A DNA stretch of 64,000 nucleotides from Xiphydria camelus (GCA_963678675.1 OY783192.1:12081393-12145392); one strand, 5' to 3'; positions 31,537 through 42,562 are shown, counted from the stretch's first letter. Program-made: numbers and translations. Notes: generated from the sequence alone by a model not told the origin.

Positions 31537-32465
31537 TAGGGTGGGCCAAAAAAAAAGACTATTTTTTTTAAAATTACTATGAAAACATTGTTGAGGATGA
31601 CGAAAAAGAATTTCTGCTGAAGTTTCAGCTCTTAATATTAATATTAACACAACTGCCTCAACGCAATTTTCTTTTTCCCGTTTAAATAACATGGGCAAAT
31701 TTTTTTGAACTTCCAATTTTTATAAATTGTTAACGGATTAGCGGATTCGAATGATCAAAACGTATTCTTGTAGGAAATTGGACGACCTACAAAAAAGGTA
31801 TCTTATGAATTTTTGATAAATTTATCAGTTCGGAAGTTATTCGAGGTAAAAGTGGAACTGGTGGTCAATTTCACGGTTTTTTTTCATTTTTGACACGAAA
31901 TAATTTTTGTAACCTCTTTTTATTTCAGTTGTTTAAGATTTTTCTTTAATTATTTCCACAAATATTCAAAGTTCAATAATTTCCCCAGAGTAATTAATAA
32001 TTAATAATTACTCTGGGGAAATTATTGAACTTTGAATATTTGGAAATAATTAAAGAAAAATCTTAAACAACTGAAATGAAAAGAGGTTACAAAAATTATT
32101 TCGTGTTAAAAATGAAAAAAAAACGTGAAATTGACCACCAGTTCAACTTTGACCTCGAATAACTTCCGAACTGATAAATTTATCAAAAATTCATAAGATA
32201 CCTTTTTTGTAGGTCGTCCGATTTCCTATAAGAACACGTTTTGATCATTCGAATGCGCTAATCCGTTAACAAGTTATAAAAATTGAAAGTTCAAACAAAA
32301 TTGTCTCATGTTATTTAAACGGGAAAAAGAAAATTGCGATGAGGCAGTTGTTAATATTAATATTAAGAGCTGAAACTTCAGCAGAATTTCTTTTTCGTTA
32401 TCCTCAACAATGTTTTCATAGTAATTAAAAAAAAAACAAAAAATAGTCTATTTTAGCCCACCCTA
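31537..32465. mobile_element. 930-bp palindromic element (TAGGGTGGGCC ends)
   Basis: TAGGGTGGGCCAAAAAAAAA and the complement at 32450-32465 enclose two arms that pair almost base for base around 32005 (ATTAATAATTAATAATTAC). It is non-coding. Confidence 0.8.
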
Positions 32466-32473
32466 ATATATTT

Positions 32474-33740
32474 TTATGGAAAGGTACTTGTCGGGACCAC
32501 TTCAGGGGTCTAACGGTCATTACGAGGACCTTTGGTACATACGGGGACCGTCCCCAAACGTTTCTATACGGATCGTGTATTATGGGGACCGGTCCTCGTA
32601 ATTCCTCAGGCATGCTGTGTGACATATCGGGACCATGAAATCGTAGCAGTTTCAGGGGACGGAAGGTACTTATGAGGACCAAATTATTAATGTTTTAATT
32701 ATCGTATAACTTTTTCGAAATGATTTCTCTTTTACATAAATACAAATGAGAGCACAAATAACAGATCAAAAATTAATTGGATCAATATTCATTAAAGTTT
32801 GGAAGTATATAACGGGATGAAAAACCTCTTATCAGTGTACAACACAATCAATAAATTTTTTTGTAAAGTAAAATTACGAATATTTATACAAGCTAATGTC
32901 AAATACTTTACAAATCATTACATGCAGTCGTAACGTCTGCTGGAGAAAATTAAAACATGGAAAATGCTGTCATCAATTGAATTTTGCTTAAAGGTTTAAA
33001 TTGCAGCCCGACTTGCTTGCAATTTTAACCAATTCAATTTCTAATTTACTAATAAACTTTTAAGATTTGTCCAAAGAAACTGAAAATTAAAGTATCCGGT
33101 CCCGGTAAGTCCCGTTACATCCCGGAAGTCGGTCCTCGTAAGTACCAATACCTCGAAAATTTTGATAATTTTAATGAAATATAATTTGCAGTTTCATAAA
33201 TTGACTATTTCTACCGGCCATTTTATTTTATTTGTTGGCTTCATTCAAACGATTATTGCTTTTTTTTAAGATATTTTACACATTTATGACTCGGTCCCCA
33301 CAATTACCATTACGTCGTCGTTTCTGGTCCCTATAAGTGACTATACATTCCTGAAATGAAATATTGAATACGAAATAAACTTAATTCAACCACATATTAA
33401 GAATGTACGGAATACGGAATACGGAATACGGAATACGGAATACGGATGTACGGAATATTTGGCCAAATTAATGCCAAGTCCAACACATGTGATCGTAACG
33501 TCTGCTGGAGAAAATTAAAACATGAAGAATGCTGTCAATCAACTGAATTTTGCTTAAAGGTTTAAATTGCAGCCCGACTTACTTGCAATTTTACCAATTC
33601 AATTTCTAATTTACTAATAAACTTTTAAGATTTGTCTAAAGAAACTGAAAATTAAAATATCCAGTCCCGGTAAGTCCTAATTTTTTTGTTATACAATGTG
33701 ACTTATCAGGACCGTAACAATCCGTATATACGAACATACA
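32474..33740. mobile_element. GGGACC/GGTCCC-word element, copy A
   Basis: The first 220 bases carry many short variants of TACTTATGAGGACC and GGTCCCC, including CGGGGACCGTCCCC and GGGGACCGGTCCTCG. Further words lie near 33100-33135 and 33290-33335. The first 760 bases are the inverted counterpart of 52396-53146. The part from 33180 resembles 41935-42555. No transposase is recognised. Confidence 0.7.
33407..33446. repeat. Microsatellite, 7-bp unit
   Basis: ACGGAAT repeats in tandem (ACGGAATACGGAATACGG and so on) inside the GGGACC element; related copies at 42.2 and 43.0 kb lack the expansion. Confidence 0.85.
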
Positions 33741-33894
33741 GTAAAATATCAAAAGCGAGCATAAATATCACAAGATATAAAGAAAACAAAAATATTTATT
33801 AAATACTCGACTAAATTACTCGCTACTCGACTAAATTACTAGCCGTGTCTGAACTAAAAGTCCCGCTTGTTAAAGCTCGCTAGAGACTATGTAC

Positions 33895-34290
33895 ATCCCC
33901 GATAGCCAGGTGGCTTTACAGTGGTGGCACTGTGGGACCACGCGGTGACTTTGAGAAACATCACAGTGATGTCTTGGTGCGTGCCCACTGGGGTACCACT
34001 GTGGCATCATGCAGTGCACACGGTGGATAAAGTGGATAAAGTAGGATTTTGCAAAAGAGGAACTGCATGCAGTGACTTTACCGAGGTTTTTCACTGCAGT
34101 GCCGCCGCCTGCCACCAGTCTAGTAGTGTCGCTTTTTTTTTCACGCCCTAATGGGATTTGAACCTGCGATCTTTAGAATACGAGATGCTTCGAAACTGGG
34201 AATGCTTCGCATTCTACCAATTGAGCCACCGACTCTTCAAGCGCGATGTTGCTCCACTCCGGTCATAATATAGAAACCGGACATGACAGT
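33895..34290. repeat. CACNGTG-word element with tRNA-like module, left copy
   Basis: It starts CCCCGATAGCCA and carries CACTGTG, CACAGTG and GTGGCACTGTGG type words, a GGATAAAGTGGATAAAG pair, then a tRNA-like module at 34128-34243. It ends near CCGGTCATAATATAGAAACC. The whole unit is the inverted counterpart of 38425-38890. Confidence 0.7.
34128..34243 (-). repeat. tRNA-like module, copy 2
   Basis: On the minus strand GGTGGCTCAATTGGTAGAAT is followed by GGTTCAAATCCCATTAGGG, then TGAAAAAAAAAGCGACAC. Box A and box B are clear, but the space between them is too long for a normal tRNA. Confidence 0.7.
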
Positions 34291-36275
34291 GACTGCTTTC
34301 GAAAGTTCTCATTAAATTTTTAAAAATAATTTGATCTTTTTCTTTTTGAAAATAAATGTCAACATAACCACGTAACATAAACAAAGAATTAGTAAATAAA
34401 AGTAGTTTTAAAAGTGCAAGTGCAATAATGCCGCTAGTGGAAGGAGAAGCGGTATTGAAAGCAGAGAGAGAGAGGGTTTGTATTTTCCTGCGGAATCAAA
34501 AAGAGAAACCAAAATGCAGTGAAAATCGTCGCTTCTTGCGTACAATCGTTACACATGGTACTATTTGCCCTACCGATTTACGTACAGAAGCGTTGCAAAA
34601 ACATGTTTGCGTCTTCCTCTGGCCCAGCTGCACTTGCACGTTACTTCTTTATTGTTGTTTACTAGTAAGATGTTCACTTCAACTTCGTGAGGAGCACTTG
34701 TTACATGTGACGATTGTACGCAAGAAGCGACGATTTTCACTGTATTTTGGTTTCTCTTTTTGATTCAGCAGGAAAATACAAACTGCTTTCAATACCGCTT
34801 CTCCTTCCACTAGCGGCATTTTTGACTCTCCTAAAATTGACAAGACATCTTCGATACCAATATTCATCACTTATGAATTGGGTTTATCGCACTTGCACTC
34901 TTAAAACTACTTTTATTTACAAATACTTTGTTTACGTTACATGGTTATCTTGACATTCGGTCCGTAACGACGGCCATCTTAGGAAGAACGAAACGCCACC
35001 ATACGGCGGTGTCCGACGCGAATAAAAGTTCCGTACGGCGTCAGCGAATAGACCAATCAGGATCAAGTATTCCGTTCTGGCAAAAATTCGCACTCCGGAT
35101 CCTCATTGTGGCATCAGAGTAACGTCACTCAGTGACGCCACCGCGTGACTTTTGGGTGAAAGTCACGCTTGGCTATCGGGGATATTATGTACAGGATGTC
35201 CGCGCAGAACCGACCAGTTGCAGGGATACCTTCGGCCGAGCTTGGTCGGTACTCGAGTCATTTACCGTATGTCCCACTCTGTAGGTATTGACCAGTTTGA
35301 AATTTACCTTCGTATACCGTATGTCCCACTCCCCCGATAGCCAAGCGTGACTTTCACCTAAAAGTCACGCGGTGGCGTCACTGAATGACGTTACTCTGAT
35401 GCCACAGTGAGGATCCGGAGTGCGAGTTTTTGCCAGAACGGAATACTTGATCCTGATTGGTCTATTCGCTGACGCCGTACGGAACTTTTATTCGCGTCGG
35501 ACACCGCTGTATGGTGGCGTTTCGTTCTTCCTAAGATGGCCGTCGTTACGGACCGAATGTCAAGATAACCATGTAACGTAAACAAAGTATTTGTAAATAA
35601 AAGTAGTTTTAAGAGTGCAAGTGCAATAAACCCAATTCATGAGTGATGAATATCGATATCGAAGATATCTTGTCAGTTCTAGGAGAGTCAAAAATGCCGT
35701 TAGTGGAAGGAGAAGCGGTATTGAAAAAGCAGTTTGTATTTTCCTGCTGAATCAAAAAGAGAAACCAAAATACAGTGAAAATCGTCGCTTCTTGCGTACA
35801 ATCGTCACATGTAACAAGTGCTCCTCACGAAGTTGAAGTGAACATCTTACTAGGAAACAACAATAAAGAAGTAACGTGCAAGTGCAGCTGGGCCAGAGGA
35901 AGACGCAAACATGTTTTTGCAACGCTTCTGTACATAAATCAGTACGGCAAATAGTACCATGTGACGATTGTACGCAAGAAGCGATGATTTTCACTGCATT
36001 TTGGTTTCTCTTTTTGATTCCGCAGGAAAATACAAACCTGCTTTCAATACCGCTTCTCCTTCCACTAGCGGAATTTTTAACTCCTAGAATTGATAAGATA
36101 TCTTCGATACCGATATTCATCACTTATGAATTGGGTTTATTGCACTTGCACTTTTAAAACTACTTTTATTTACAAATTCTTTGATTATGTTACGTGGTTA
36201 TGTTGACATTTATTTTGAAAAAGAAAAATATCAAATTATTTTACAAAATTTAATGAGAACCTTCAAGAGCAGTCG
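34285..36275. repeat. 2-kb palindrome whose arms are themselves palindromic
   Basis: Outer arms 34285-35170 and 35330-36275 pair. Within each arm a second palindrome pairs GTGGAAGGAGAAGCGGTATT with its complement (34437 with 34795; 35704 with 36050), so one unit of about 280 bp occurs four times in alternating orientation. All four carry a similar short frame (MPLVEGEAVLKA, then NRRFLRTIVT), which I do not recognise. The centre holds CCCCGATAGCCAAGCGTGAC and its complement. Confidence 0.75.
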
Positions 36276-36284
36276 CTAGGTTCG

Positions 36285-36500
36285 TAACACGAGGACTGGT
36301 TCTTAACTCGACGGAGTGTGCGCAGTCTGACCCAGCCGTTCCAACAATCACAGAACTAGTTCTGGAACGATTCCGAAGAGCGTTCCAACTGCGAACTGTA
36401 ACAGAACTGGTTCTCGAACGGTAATTTCAGTCCCTAGTTCTGAGTTGGAACGATTTTCTAGCACATGCGTAGTAAGGCGCGAGACGCACTCTATTTGAAT
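36285..36500. repeat. GAACTGGTTC-word patch
   Basis: AGAACTAGTTCTGGAACG, CAGAACTGGTTCTCGAACGG and GTTCCAAC recur in both orientations over about 200 bases. Boundaries and termini are not clear. Confidence 0.5.
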
Positions 36501-37153
36501 CGGTGAGTCCAAGAACAGTACAAATGCATAAAGATAGTTTCGAGAAAAAATGAAAAAAACATAATAACATCACAATGAGTTAATGGCCATCATTTCAAGC
36601 TCTTGAAAACTGTAATGAGGGATGCTAAATACGTGGATTTTCTTATGACTGATAGGAATCGGTTCTTGACAATATATGGAGAGCTTAGAATTTTAAACAT
36701 TTTGGCTACCTATCTTAACTCAAAACGCCATTTTTTGGACTTATACTGTTCTTGGATTCACCGATTCATTTCTATTCGGAGGCATTGAAGGATATTTTAA
36801 AATATGCTAAACTTGCTCTAACAAATATTGTTTACTGGCAAAGATTTAAGTACTAGTACGGAGAAAAAACTGAACTGTTAATTCCGATGATAACATTAAA
36901 AAGGGTCAAAGGAAATTTTTAGAAATTGCGGGAAAAACATGATGGATAACAGAAAACATTTTTTTATTCGGTAATATAATATGTACATGATTCTATTATG
37001 TGTATATTATCCTATTCTTTATATAAAATACTGTACGACTTAAGCTATTATATCATAGTATTTTCATTCGCAATTTTTTTCAACTGCTGTTATAATGAAT
37101 CTGAATAAAAGGAGATAATTTCCTTGAGAAATCCAGTTAACAAGCTGGTAAAA
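36501..37153. other. AT-rich DNA, no gene recognised
   Basis: Only short frames are present. A weak inverted pair around TTGGACTTATACTGTTCTTG (36736) and CCAAGAACAGTACAAATG (36509) suggests an old MITE. Confidence 0.35.
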
Positions 37154-37876
37154 TTAAATAGTATTATATAGAATACATCGTTGGGAATTATTAAAATTCT
37201 TCATTGTATGGAATGATTTCGTCCTGGCGTAAATTTTATACCTCATGTTCAGGCATTCGTCCTTCATTTTGAAGTGTTCGTTAAATCTGAAAGAAGCGTA
37301 CCTATTATCAAAACGATTATCATCAAATGAAATATGAATATTATAAAATGAAAATATCCTGATTACAATCTGATAATAATTAAATAAACTTACTCCAGAA
37401 AGTCGAAGTCGATATTTGAATGTTCACTCTGTATAAGCGCCCAGCAACCCCGGAATAAATGAGATAAAGGAGGAAACTTAAACCTTGGTTAAAGTTTAGT
37501 AACAGTATCTTCGGATACATCTGTGGCTTCATTGTACGTACGAAGATATATTCTAAGCCAAGCCCTTTGCAATGTTTCCTCCGGATACAGTGAAGTCAGG
37601 ATTATCTATACCTGAAAAAAGAAATAAGAGATTTTGTATTACTTCTATGCTATAAAAATGATTAGTTTGTGATAAATGGATAATTTGATTACCAGCAAAT
37701 TCAATAAAATGATTGGATATATCAAAAGCCTCAGTTAAAAGCAGCGTACTCATAGTCAATGAAAGTAACGCTATTTTCTTTTTCATTATACAATACATTT
37801 CCCAGTAGAAGATCATTGTGAGCGTATACTATAGGACTATCAAGTTCTGAAAGAGTTTCCTTTACACGTTCGCTGC
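37154..37876 (-). pseudogene. Ethanolamine kinase, 3' half, frameshifted
   Basis: Three minus-strand exons (37693-37876, 37394-37611, 37154-37301) joined by GT-AG introns encode the C-terminal half of an ethanolamine/choline kinase, the first enzyme of the CDP-ethanolamine pathway. Visible motifs are HNDLLLGN (Brenner motif, catalytic aspartate), VTFIDYEYAAFN, EAFDISNHFIEFAG, IDNPDF, EETLQRAWLRIYL, FRGCWALIQS and ASFRFNEHF. The frame is lost just after AAFN (about two bases missing), near DFTV, and between VTKL and KFPPLSH. The ATP-binding N-terminal half is absent; the sequence stops in a small repeat at about 37876. It is most likely a partial gene duplicate that has decayed. A real gene with assembly errors is less likely. 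Confidence 0.75.
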
Positions 37877-38424
37877 GGATCATGTGGCTCCCACATGAGG
37901 GTGTATGCATTTTAAAGCAGGAGCTGCGCGGTCCGCAGCGAATGTGTTAAGCATTGATGTTCCTTTTGAAGCACCACATAAGGTCGGATTAGCCATTGGA
38001 ATCTGGAAACAGAAGAGTATTGGAATACTTTACACAATTAAAATTAGATATCAAGCATACTCCAATAGCTCACTTCGCGTCTTTTGCGGTATCCCTGAAT
38101 CCCTTTGGCATGATCTAAACACATGATGATAAACACAACCCAGATCCAGAAAATGTGGACACGAGAATGCGACCCCTTCAATCATTTACGCCAATAAACT
38201 GAAAATGTAAAACACGAGTCAAGAATGTTTACAGTTGCATTCCGGGACGTTTGTAGGTTAGAGCAGCGCGAAGGGGATTATCCGTAACTTCTAAGTGGTG
38301 TCTATTTGAAAAATAGCAATTGAAAGAAAGACTTACGTTTCAACAATTAGTTGAACTCACACATCCGGTTAGGATTTCCGTGATTTTCCACAAAATGTAT
38401 ACAAAAGGTGGAGAAGCCTCCCTG
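37868..38424. other. Small palindrome then unassigned DNA
   Basis: ACACGTTCGCTGCGGA at 37872 pairs with TCCGCAGCGAATGTGT near 37935, forming a hairpin-like MITE of about 80 bp that abuts the kinase remnant. The remainder to 38424 has no recognised gene. Confidence 0.45.
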
Positions 38425-38477
38425 TCTGTCATGTCCGGTTTCTATATTATGACCGGAGTGGAGCAACATCGCGCTCG

Positions 38478-38592
38478 AAGAGTCGATGGCTCAATTGGTA
38501 GAATGCAAGCATTCCCAGTTTCGAAGCATCTCGTATCTTGAAGATCGCAGGTTCAAATCCCGGTAGGGTGTGAAAAAAAAGCGACACTCTAC
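38478..38592 (+). repeat. tRNA-like module, copy 3
   Basis: GATGGCTCAATTGGTAGAAT (box A side) and CAGGTTCAAATCCCGGTAGG (box B side), then TGAAAAAAAAGCGACAC. The box A to box B distance is about 63 bases. Confidence 0.7.
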
Positions 38593-38650
38593 TAGGCGGC
38601 GGCACTGCACGGGCACACAGTGAAAAACCTCGGTAAAGTTACTGCATGTG

Positions 38651-38765
38651 TGCAAAATCCTACTTTATCCTTTTGCAAAATCCTACTTTATCCTTTTGCA
38701 AAATCCTACTTTATCCTTTTGCAAAATCCTACTTTATCCTTTTGCAAAATCCTACTTTATCCACT
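38651..38765. repeat. Five tandem copies of a 23-bp unit
   Basis: TGCAAAATCCTACTTTATCC plus TTT is repeated five times, starting at 38651, 38674, 38697, 38720 and 38743. The related copy at 34.03-34.07 kb has one such unit. Confidence 0.9.
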
Positions 38766-38889
38766 TTGTACACTGCGTGATGCCACAGTGGTACCCCAGT
38801 GGGCACGCACCAAGATATCACTGTGATGTTTCTCAAAGTCACCGCGTGGTCCCACAGTGCCACCACTGTGGAGCCACCTGGCTATCGGG

Positions 38890-39208
38890 GTCTGTACGGG
38901 CCAGTTTGAAAGTTACCTTCAGGGAGGTTTGGTCGGTAATCGAAACATTTAATACCGGTAGAAGTCGAGTCGGTAGTTAGAGTTGGTGTCAATTCGGGAG
39001 ATCGAAGCGTCTAACCTCGAAATTATGAATTTGTGAATAATGGTGAGTAATTTCCATTATTCACAAAATCATAATTTCGAAGTTACACGCTTCGATCACC
39101 CGAATTGACACCAACTCTAACTACCGACTCGACTTCTACCGGTATTAAATGACTCAAGTACCCACCAAGCCTTCCCGAAGATAACTTCAAACTGGCCCGT
39201 ACAGAGTG
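38890..39208. mobile_element. 320-bp palindromic MITE
   Basis: CTGTACGGGCCAGTTTGAAA near 38892 pairs with CAAACTGGCCCGTACAG near 39190. The stem continues through GAAGTCGAGTCGGTAGTTAG to a loop near 39050 (ATTATTCACAAA). Confidence 0.75.
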
Positions 39209-39612
39209 GGACATACGGTACCTAGGCTTGGTCGGTACTCGAGTCATTTACTTGCTTCACCGAACATAGACAAATTATTTTAAAACATGTATTGAGATAT
39301 ACATATATACCGTATGTCCAATGGCTAGTCGAGCAGGTGCAGCGACCTGAATTTTCCTGAAACTTGACTTCGGCAGTGTTTTAGTTAAAGGTGGCTTTGG
39401 AAGATGGCGCGCATACGAGCGAAACGTTTGAAATATCTAATTTCCCGATAGGTAAAAGCGGGAGGTAGATAAATGCGGGAGATCGAAGTGTAACCTCAAA
39501 ATTGTGAATGTTGGAATAATGGTGAGTAATTGTTTGAAACGATAAGACATAATAATTCGGGTTTTTTTTCGATGTTCAACTAAATAACACGACTGATACC
39601 TAATTGCAGAGA

Positions 39613-40195
39613 GAAGCGACTGGCAGTCGTGGAGGAAGGGACTACCGTCAACGTGATCCTCGTCAGAGTGGTCGAGCTCTGCCTCGGCGACGAAAGGTGC
39701 AATTAAAATGAAATGAAAGCCTGAGTCAAGGTGAAAATTGGAAGGCGTGGAAAGAAAACGCGGCAGAGTCGCCAACAGAAGGAGTGAGTAAAGTGCGAAA
39801 GAAAAGTGCAGTGGCGCCGAAAAACGTCGCATGTAGAAGACAGTGACGAACAGCAGCAGCAGCTGGTCGACACTGCTCAACTCCGCACCAGCTCCTGAAT
39901 GATATCTCGCCGATCGCGATACGCGGCAGCTCCTGTGGACAACGATTCCAGACACTCGAGTCGTAGTCGCAGCAAGGACAGCAGCAGCAGCAGCGTCGAC
40001 GGCAGGGCCACCGTTGGAAAGCGAAGGCAATCCAAGACCGACTCGGATAGCTGTAAGAGAAAGACACATCGGCGGAAACATAAAATATCGAAGCAAGACT
40101 TGCAATGAGAGTGTGGTAAGAGGAAGAAGAAAAATGACAGAGACAAGGCGACGAGACGGAGGAGGAAGTCGTCACCACGAAGGGTTCCTGAAACG
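39613..40195 (+). pseudogene. Captured arginine/serine-rich gene fragment, left arm
   Basis: After an acceptor-like TACCTAATTGCAG, about 87 bases read REATGSRGG, then RALPRRRK, and end at a GTGCAA donor-like site, as an exon would. Further on, from 39899, the frame reads SRRSRYAAAPVDNDSRHSS, then SRSKDSSSSSVDG, KTHRRKHKISKQDLQ, a TGA, and then GKRKKKNDRDKATRRRRK in the same frame. This is an RS domain as in splicing-related proteins. Which parent gene it comes from cannot be told from the window. The TGA and lack of a start make it non-coding now. Confidence 0.6.
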
Positions 40196-40372
40196 GTAGC
40201 AGTACTAGCACCGTGCGAACAGTTCCAGAGAACAGGCCGTCTACACCCAGTCGTAAATCATGCCGAATTCCTGTGACACCCGACAGCGGCATCACGTCAG
40301 GAGTGTGAACGGTGGAGAAGAACGGGAGCCTCACTGAAAAAGGAAGAAGCAGTGTTGGCGGTGGTAGTGACA

Positions 40373-40955
40373 GCTAAGGAACCCTTCGTGGTGACGACTT
40401 CCTCCTCCGTCTCGTCGCCTTGTCTCTGTCATTTTTCTTCTTCCTCTTACCACACTCTCATTGCAAGTCTTGCTTCGATATTTTATGTTTCCGCCGATGT
40501 GTCTTTCTCTTACAGCTATCCGAGTCGGTCTTGGATTGCCTTCGCTTTCCAACGGTGGCCCTGCCGTCGACGCTGCTGCTGCTGCTGTCCTTGCTGCGAC
40601 TACGACTCGAGTGTCTGGAATCGTTGTCCACAGGAGCTGCCGCGTATCGCGATCGGCGAGATATCATTCAGGAGCTGGTGCGGTGTTGAGCAGTGTCGAC
40701 CAGCTGCTGCTGCTGTTCGTCACTGTCTTCTACATGCGACGTTTTTCGGCGCCACTGCACTTTTCTTTCGCACTTTACTCACTCCTTCTGTTGGCGACTC
40801 TGCCGCGTTTTCTTTCCACGCCTTCCAATTTTCACCTTGACTCAGGCTTTCATTTCATTTTAATTGCACCTTTCGTCGCCGAGGCAGAGCTCGACCACTC
40901 TGACGAGGATCACGTTGACGGTAGTCCCTTCCTCCACGACTGCCAGTCGCTTCTC
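40373..40955 (-). pseudogene. Captured arginine/serine-rich gene fragment, right arm
   Basis: Inverted copy of the left-arm fragment with very few base differences. It contains the same RS-rich frame, the same TGA and the same exon-like part with splice-like borders. A transcript through both arms would fold into a hairpin of about 1 kb. Confidence 0.65.
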
Positions 40956-41112
40956 TCTGCAATTAGGTATCAGTCGTGTTATTTAGTTGAACATCGAAAA
41001 AAACCCGAATTATTATGTCTTATAGTTTCAAACAATTACTCACCATTATTCCAGCATTCACAATTTTGAGGTTACACTTCGATCTCCCGCATTTATCTAC
41101 CTCCCGCTTTTA

Positions 41113-41325
41113 CACCCGTGCTCACGGAATCTGTCGCTGGTGACTTTTTTTAAACCTTATTTTTAAACGTACTAACCAGTGAACAATTAATTCTCATGCC
41201 CTCATTAGCTACGGTGACGTCTACTCTCGTTAATGAAAGCACGAGGATTGATTAATCATTGGTTAGTACGTTTAAAAATAACATTTAAAAAAAGTCACCA
41301 GCGACAGATTCCGTGAGCACGGGTG
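41113..41325. mobile_element. Nested 213-bp TA-flanked MITE
   Basis: CACCCGTGCTCACGGAATCT at 41113 is repeated inverted to 41325, with TA on both sides. The other palindrome arm (39449-39456) reads the empty site across a single TA, which proves the insertion and its duplication. Confidence 0.85.
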
Positions 41326-41471
41326 TACCTATCGGGAAATTAGATATTTCAAACGTTTCGCTCATATGCGCGCCATCTTCCAAAGCCACCTTTAACTAAA
41401 ACACTGCCGAAGTCAAGTTTCAGGAAAATTCAGGTCGCTGCACCTGCTCGACTAGCCATTGGACATACGGT

Positions 41472-41692
41472 ATGTCACACACAGGCAAATAGTGACTTTA
41501 GGCAAATAGCTTTTGTGGCTTCGCTCATTTCACTCGCTCCGCCGTTTCTAGCCTAACCTAACCTAATTTAATTTATTACCGAATCTAATTTATTTATATT
41601 TCAATGTGTTAGGTTAGGTTAGAATCGGCGGAACGAGTGAAACGAGAAAGCCACAAAAGCTAGTTGCCTAAAGTTACTATTTCCCTGCGACA
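41472..41692. mobile_element. GGCAAATAG-word element, short form
   Basis: GTCACACACAGGCAAATAG pairs loosely with CTATTTCCCTGCGAC; GGCAAATAG and its complement recur. The middle holds CCTAACCTAACCT and AGGTTAGGTTAG, plus GTGGCTTCGCTC and its complement. The same parts occur in 59181-60219. Confidence 0.7.
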
Positions 41693-41705
41693 TATATATA
41701 TATAT

Positions 41706-41826
41706 AAACCAGCCTTTACACAATGCAACACTGAGATATCACGGCAAAAATATTTAAATAAATATTTAATTTAAATATTTTTGCCGAGATATTTCAGTGT
41801 TGCATTGTAGTAAGGCCGGTTTTAGC
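41706..41826. mobile_element. Small palindrome (GAGATATCTC family), complete copy
   Basis: AAACCAGCCTTTACACAATG and the following bases pair with CATTGTAGTAAGGCCGGTTT. The centre is AAATATTTAAATAAATATTT. It is followed at once by a tRNA-like module. Confidence 0.75.
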
Positions 41827-41836
41827 TTACGTTTGA

Positions 41837-41932
41837 CATAGTTCGACGTTGGTACAATGCGAAAGCTGCAGTCTCGAAACATCTCATATCCTAAAGAGCG
41901 CAGGTTCGAGTCCCGGGTTTGAAAAAAAACCG
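41837..41932 (+). repeat. tRNA-like module, copy 4 (5' truncated)
   Basis: It begins at GACGTTGGTACAATGCG, then has CATCTCATATCCTAAAGAGC and GGTTCGAGTCCCGGG followed by TTTGAAAAAAAACCGAC. Box A is degenerate. Confidence 0.6.
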
Positions 41933-41934
41933 AC

Positions 41935-42555
41935 TAATTTTAATGAAATATAATTTGCAGTTTTGTAAACTGACCATTTCTACCGGCCATTTTATTTTAT
42001 TTGTTGGCTTTGTTCAAACGATTATTTCTGTTTTGTTAGATATTTTGCACATTTATAACTCGGTCCCCGCAATTACCATTACGTCGTCGCTTCTGGTCCC
42101 CATAAGTGTCTATACATCCCTGAAATGAAATATTGAATACGAAATAAACGTAATTCAACCACATATTAAGAATGTACAGGTAGCCAAACGATTGCATCAT
42201 AGATTTAAATCATCTGAGCGGTATTAGGAAATAACGGAATATTTGGCCAAATTAATGCCAACTCCAACACATGTGATCGTAACGTCTGCTGGAGAAAATT
42301 AAAACGTGGAAAATGCTGTCAATCAACTGAATTTTGCTTAAAGGTTTAAATTGCAGCCCGACTTGATTGCAATTTTAACCAATTCAATTTCTAATTTACT
42401 AATAAACTTTTAAGATTTGTCCAAAGAAACTGAAAATTAAAATATGCAGTCCCGGTAAGTCCCATTACATCCCGGAAGTCCCGTTACATCCCGGAAAATT
42501 TGGATAATTTCAATGAAATATAATTTGCAGTTTAGTAAACTGACCATTTCTACCG
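41935..42555. mobile_element. GGGACC-word element, copy B
   Basis: It has ACTCGGTCCCCGCAATTACC, TCTGGTCCCCATAAGTG and GTCCCGGTAAGTCCC, and matches 33180-33720 closely. It starts directly after the tRNA-like module. Confidence 0.65.
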
Positions 42556-42562
42556 GCAATTT

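Larger units (their letters stand above)
38425..38890. repeat. CACNGTG-word element with tRNA-like module, right copy
   Basis: Inverted counterpart of 33895-34290. It starts near GTCATGTCCGGTTTCTATAT and ends CCACCTGGCTATCGGGG. Relative to its partner it has gained a 23-bp tandem expansion. Confidence 0.75.
39309..41471. mobile_element. 2.2-kb palindrome carrying a captured RS-rich gene fragment
   Basis: The ends read ACCGTATGTCCAATGG and the complement; subterminal CTTGACTTCGGCAGTG places it in the local MITE family. Arms 39309-40335 and 40370-41471 are near-identical inverted copies, except for the 213-bp MITE in the right arm (41113-41325). Each arm contains about 600 bp of GC-rich coding-like sequence (see the two RS fragments). 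No transposase is encoded. Confidence 0.85.

Noticed and set aside
34428..36157. Recurrent frame MPLVEGEAVLKA as a real gene
   Set aside because: It occurs four times only because the DNA unit is repeated. Frames differ among units through indels, and no known domain is seen.
39437..41069. Long antisense frames of the RS fragment (serine/leucine-rich)
   Set aside because: They are mirror readings of the RS-coding strand caused by its codon composition and are duplicated only because the arms are inverted copies.
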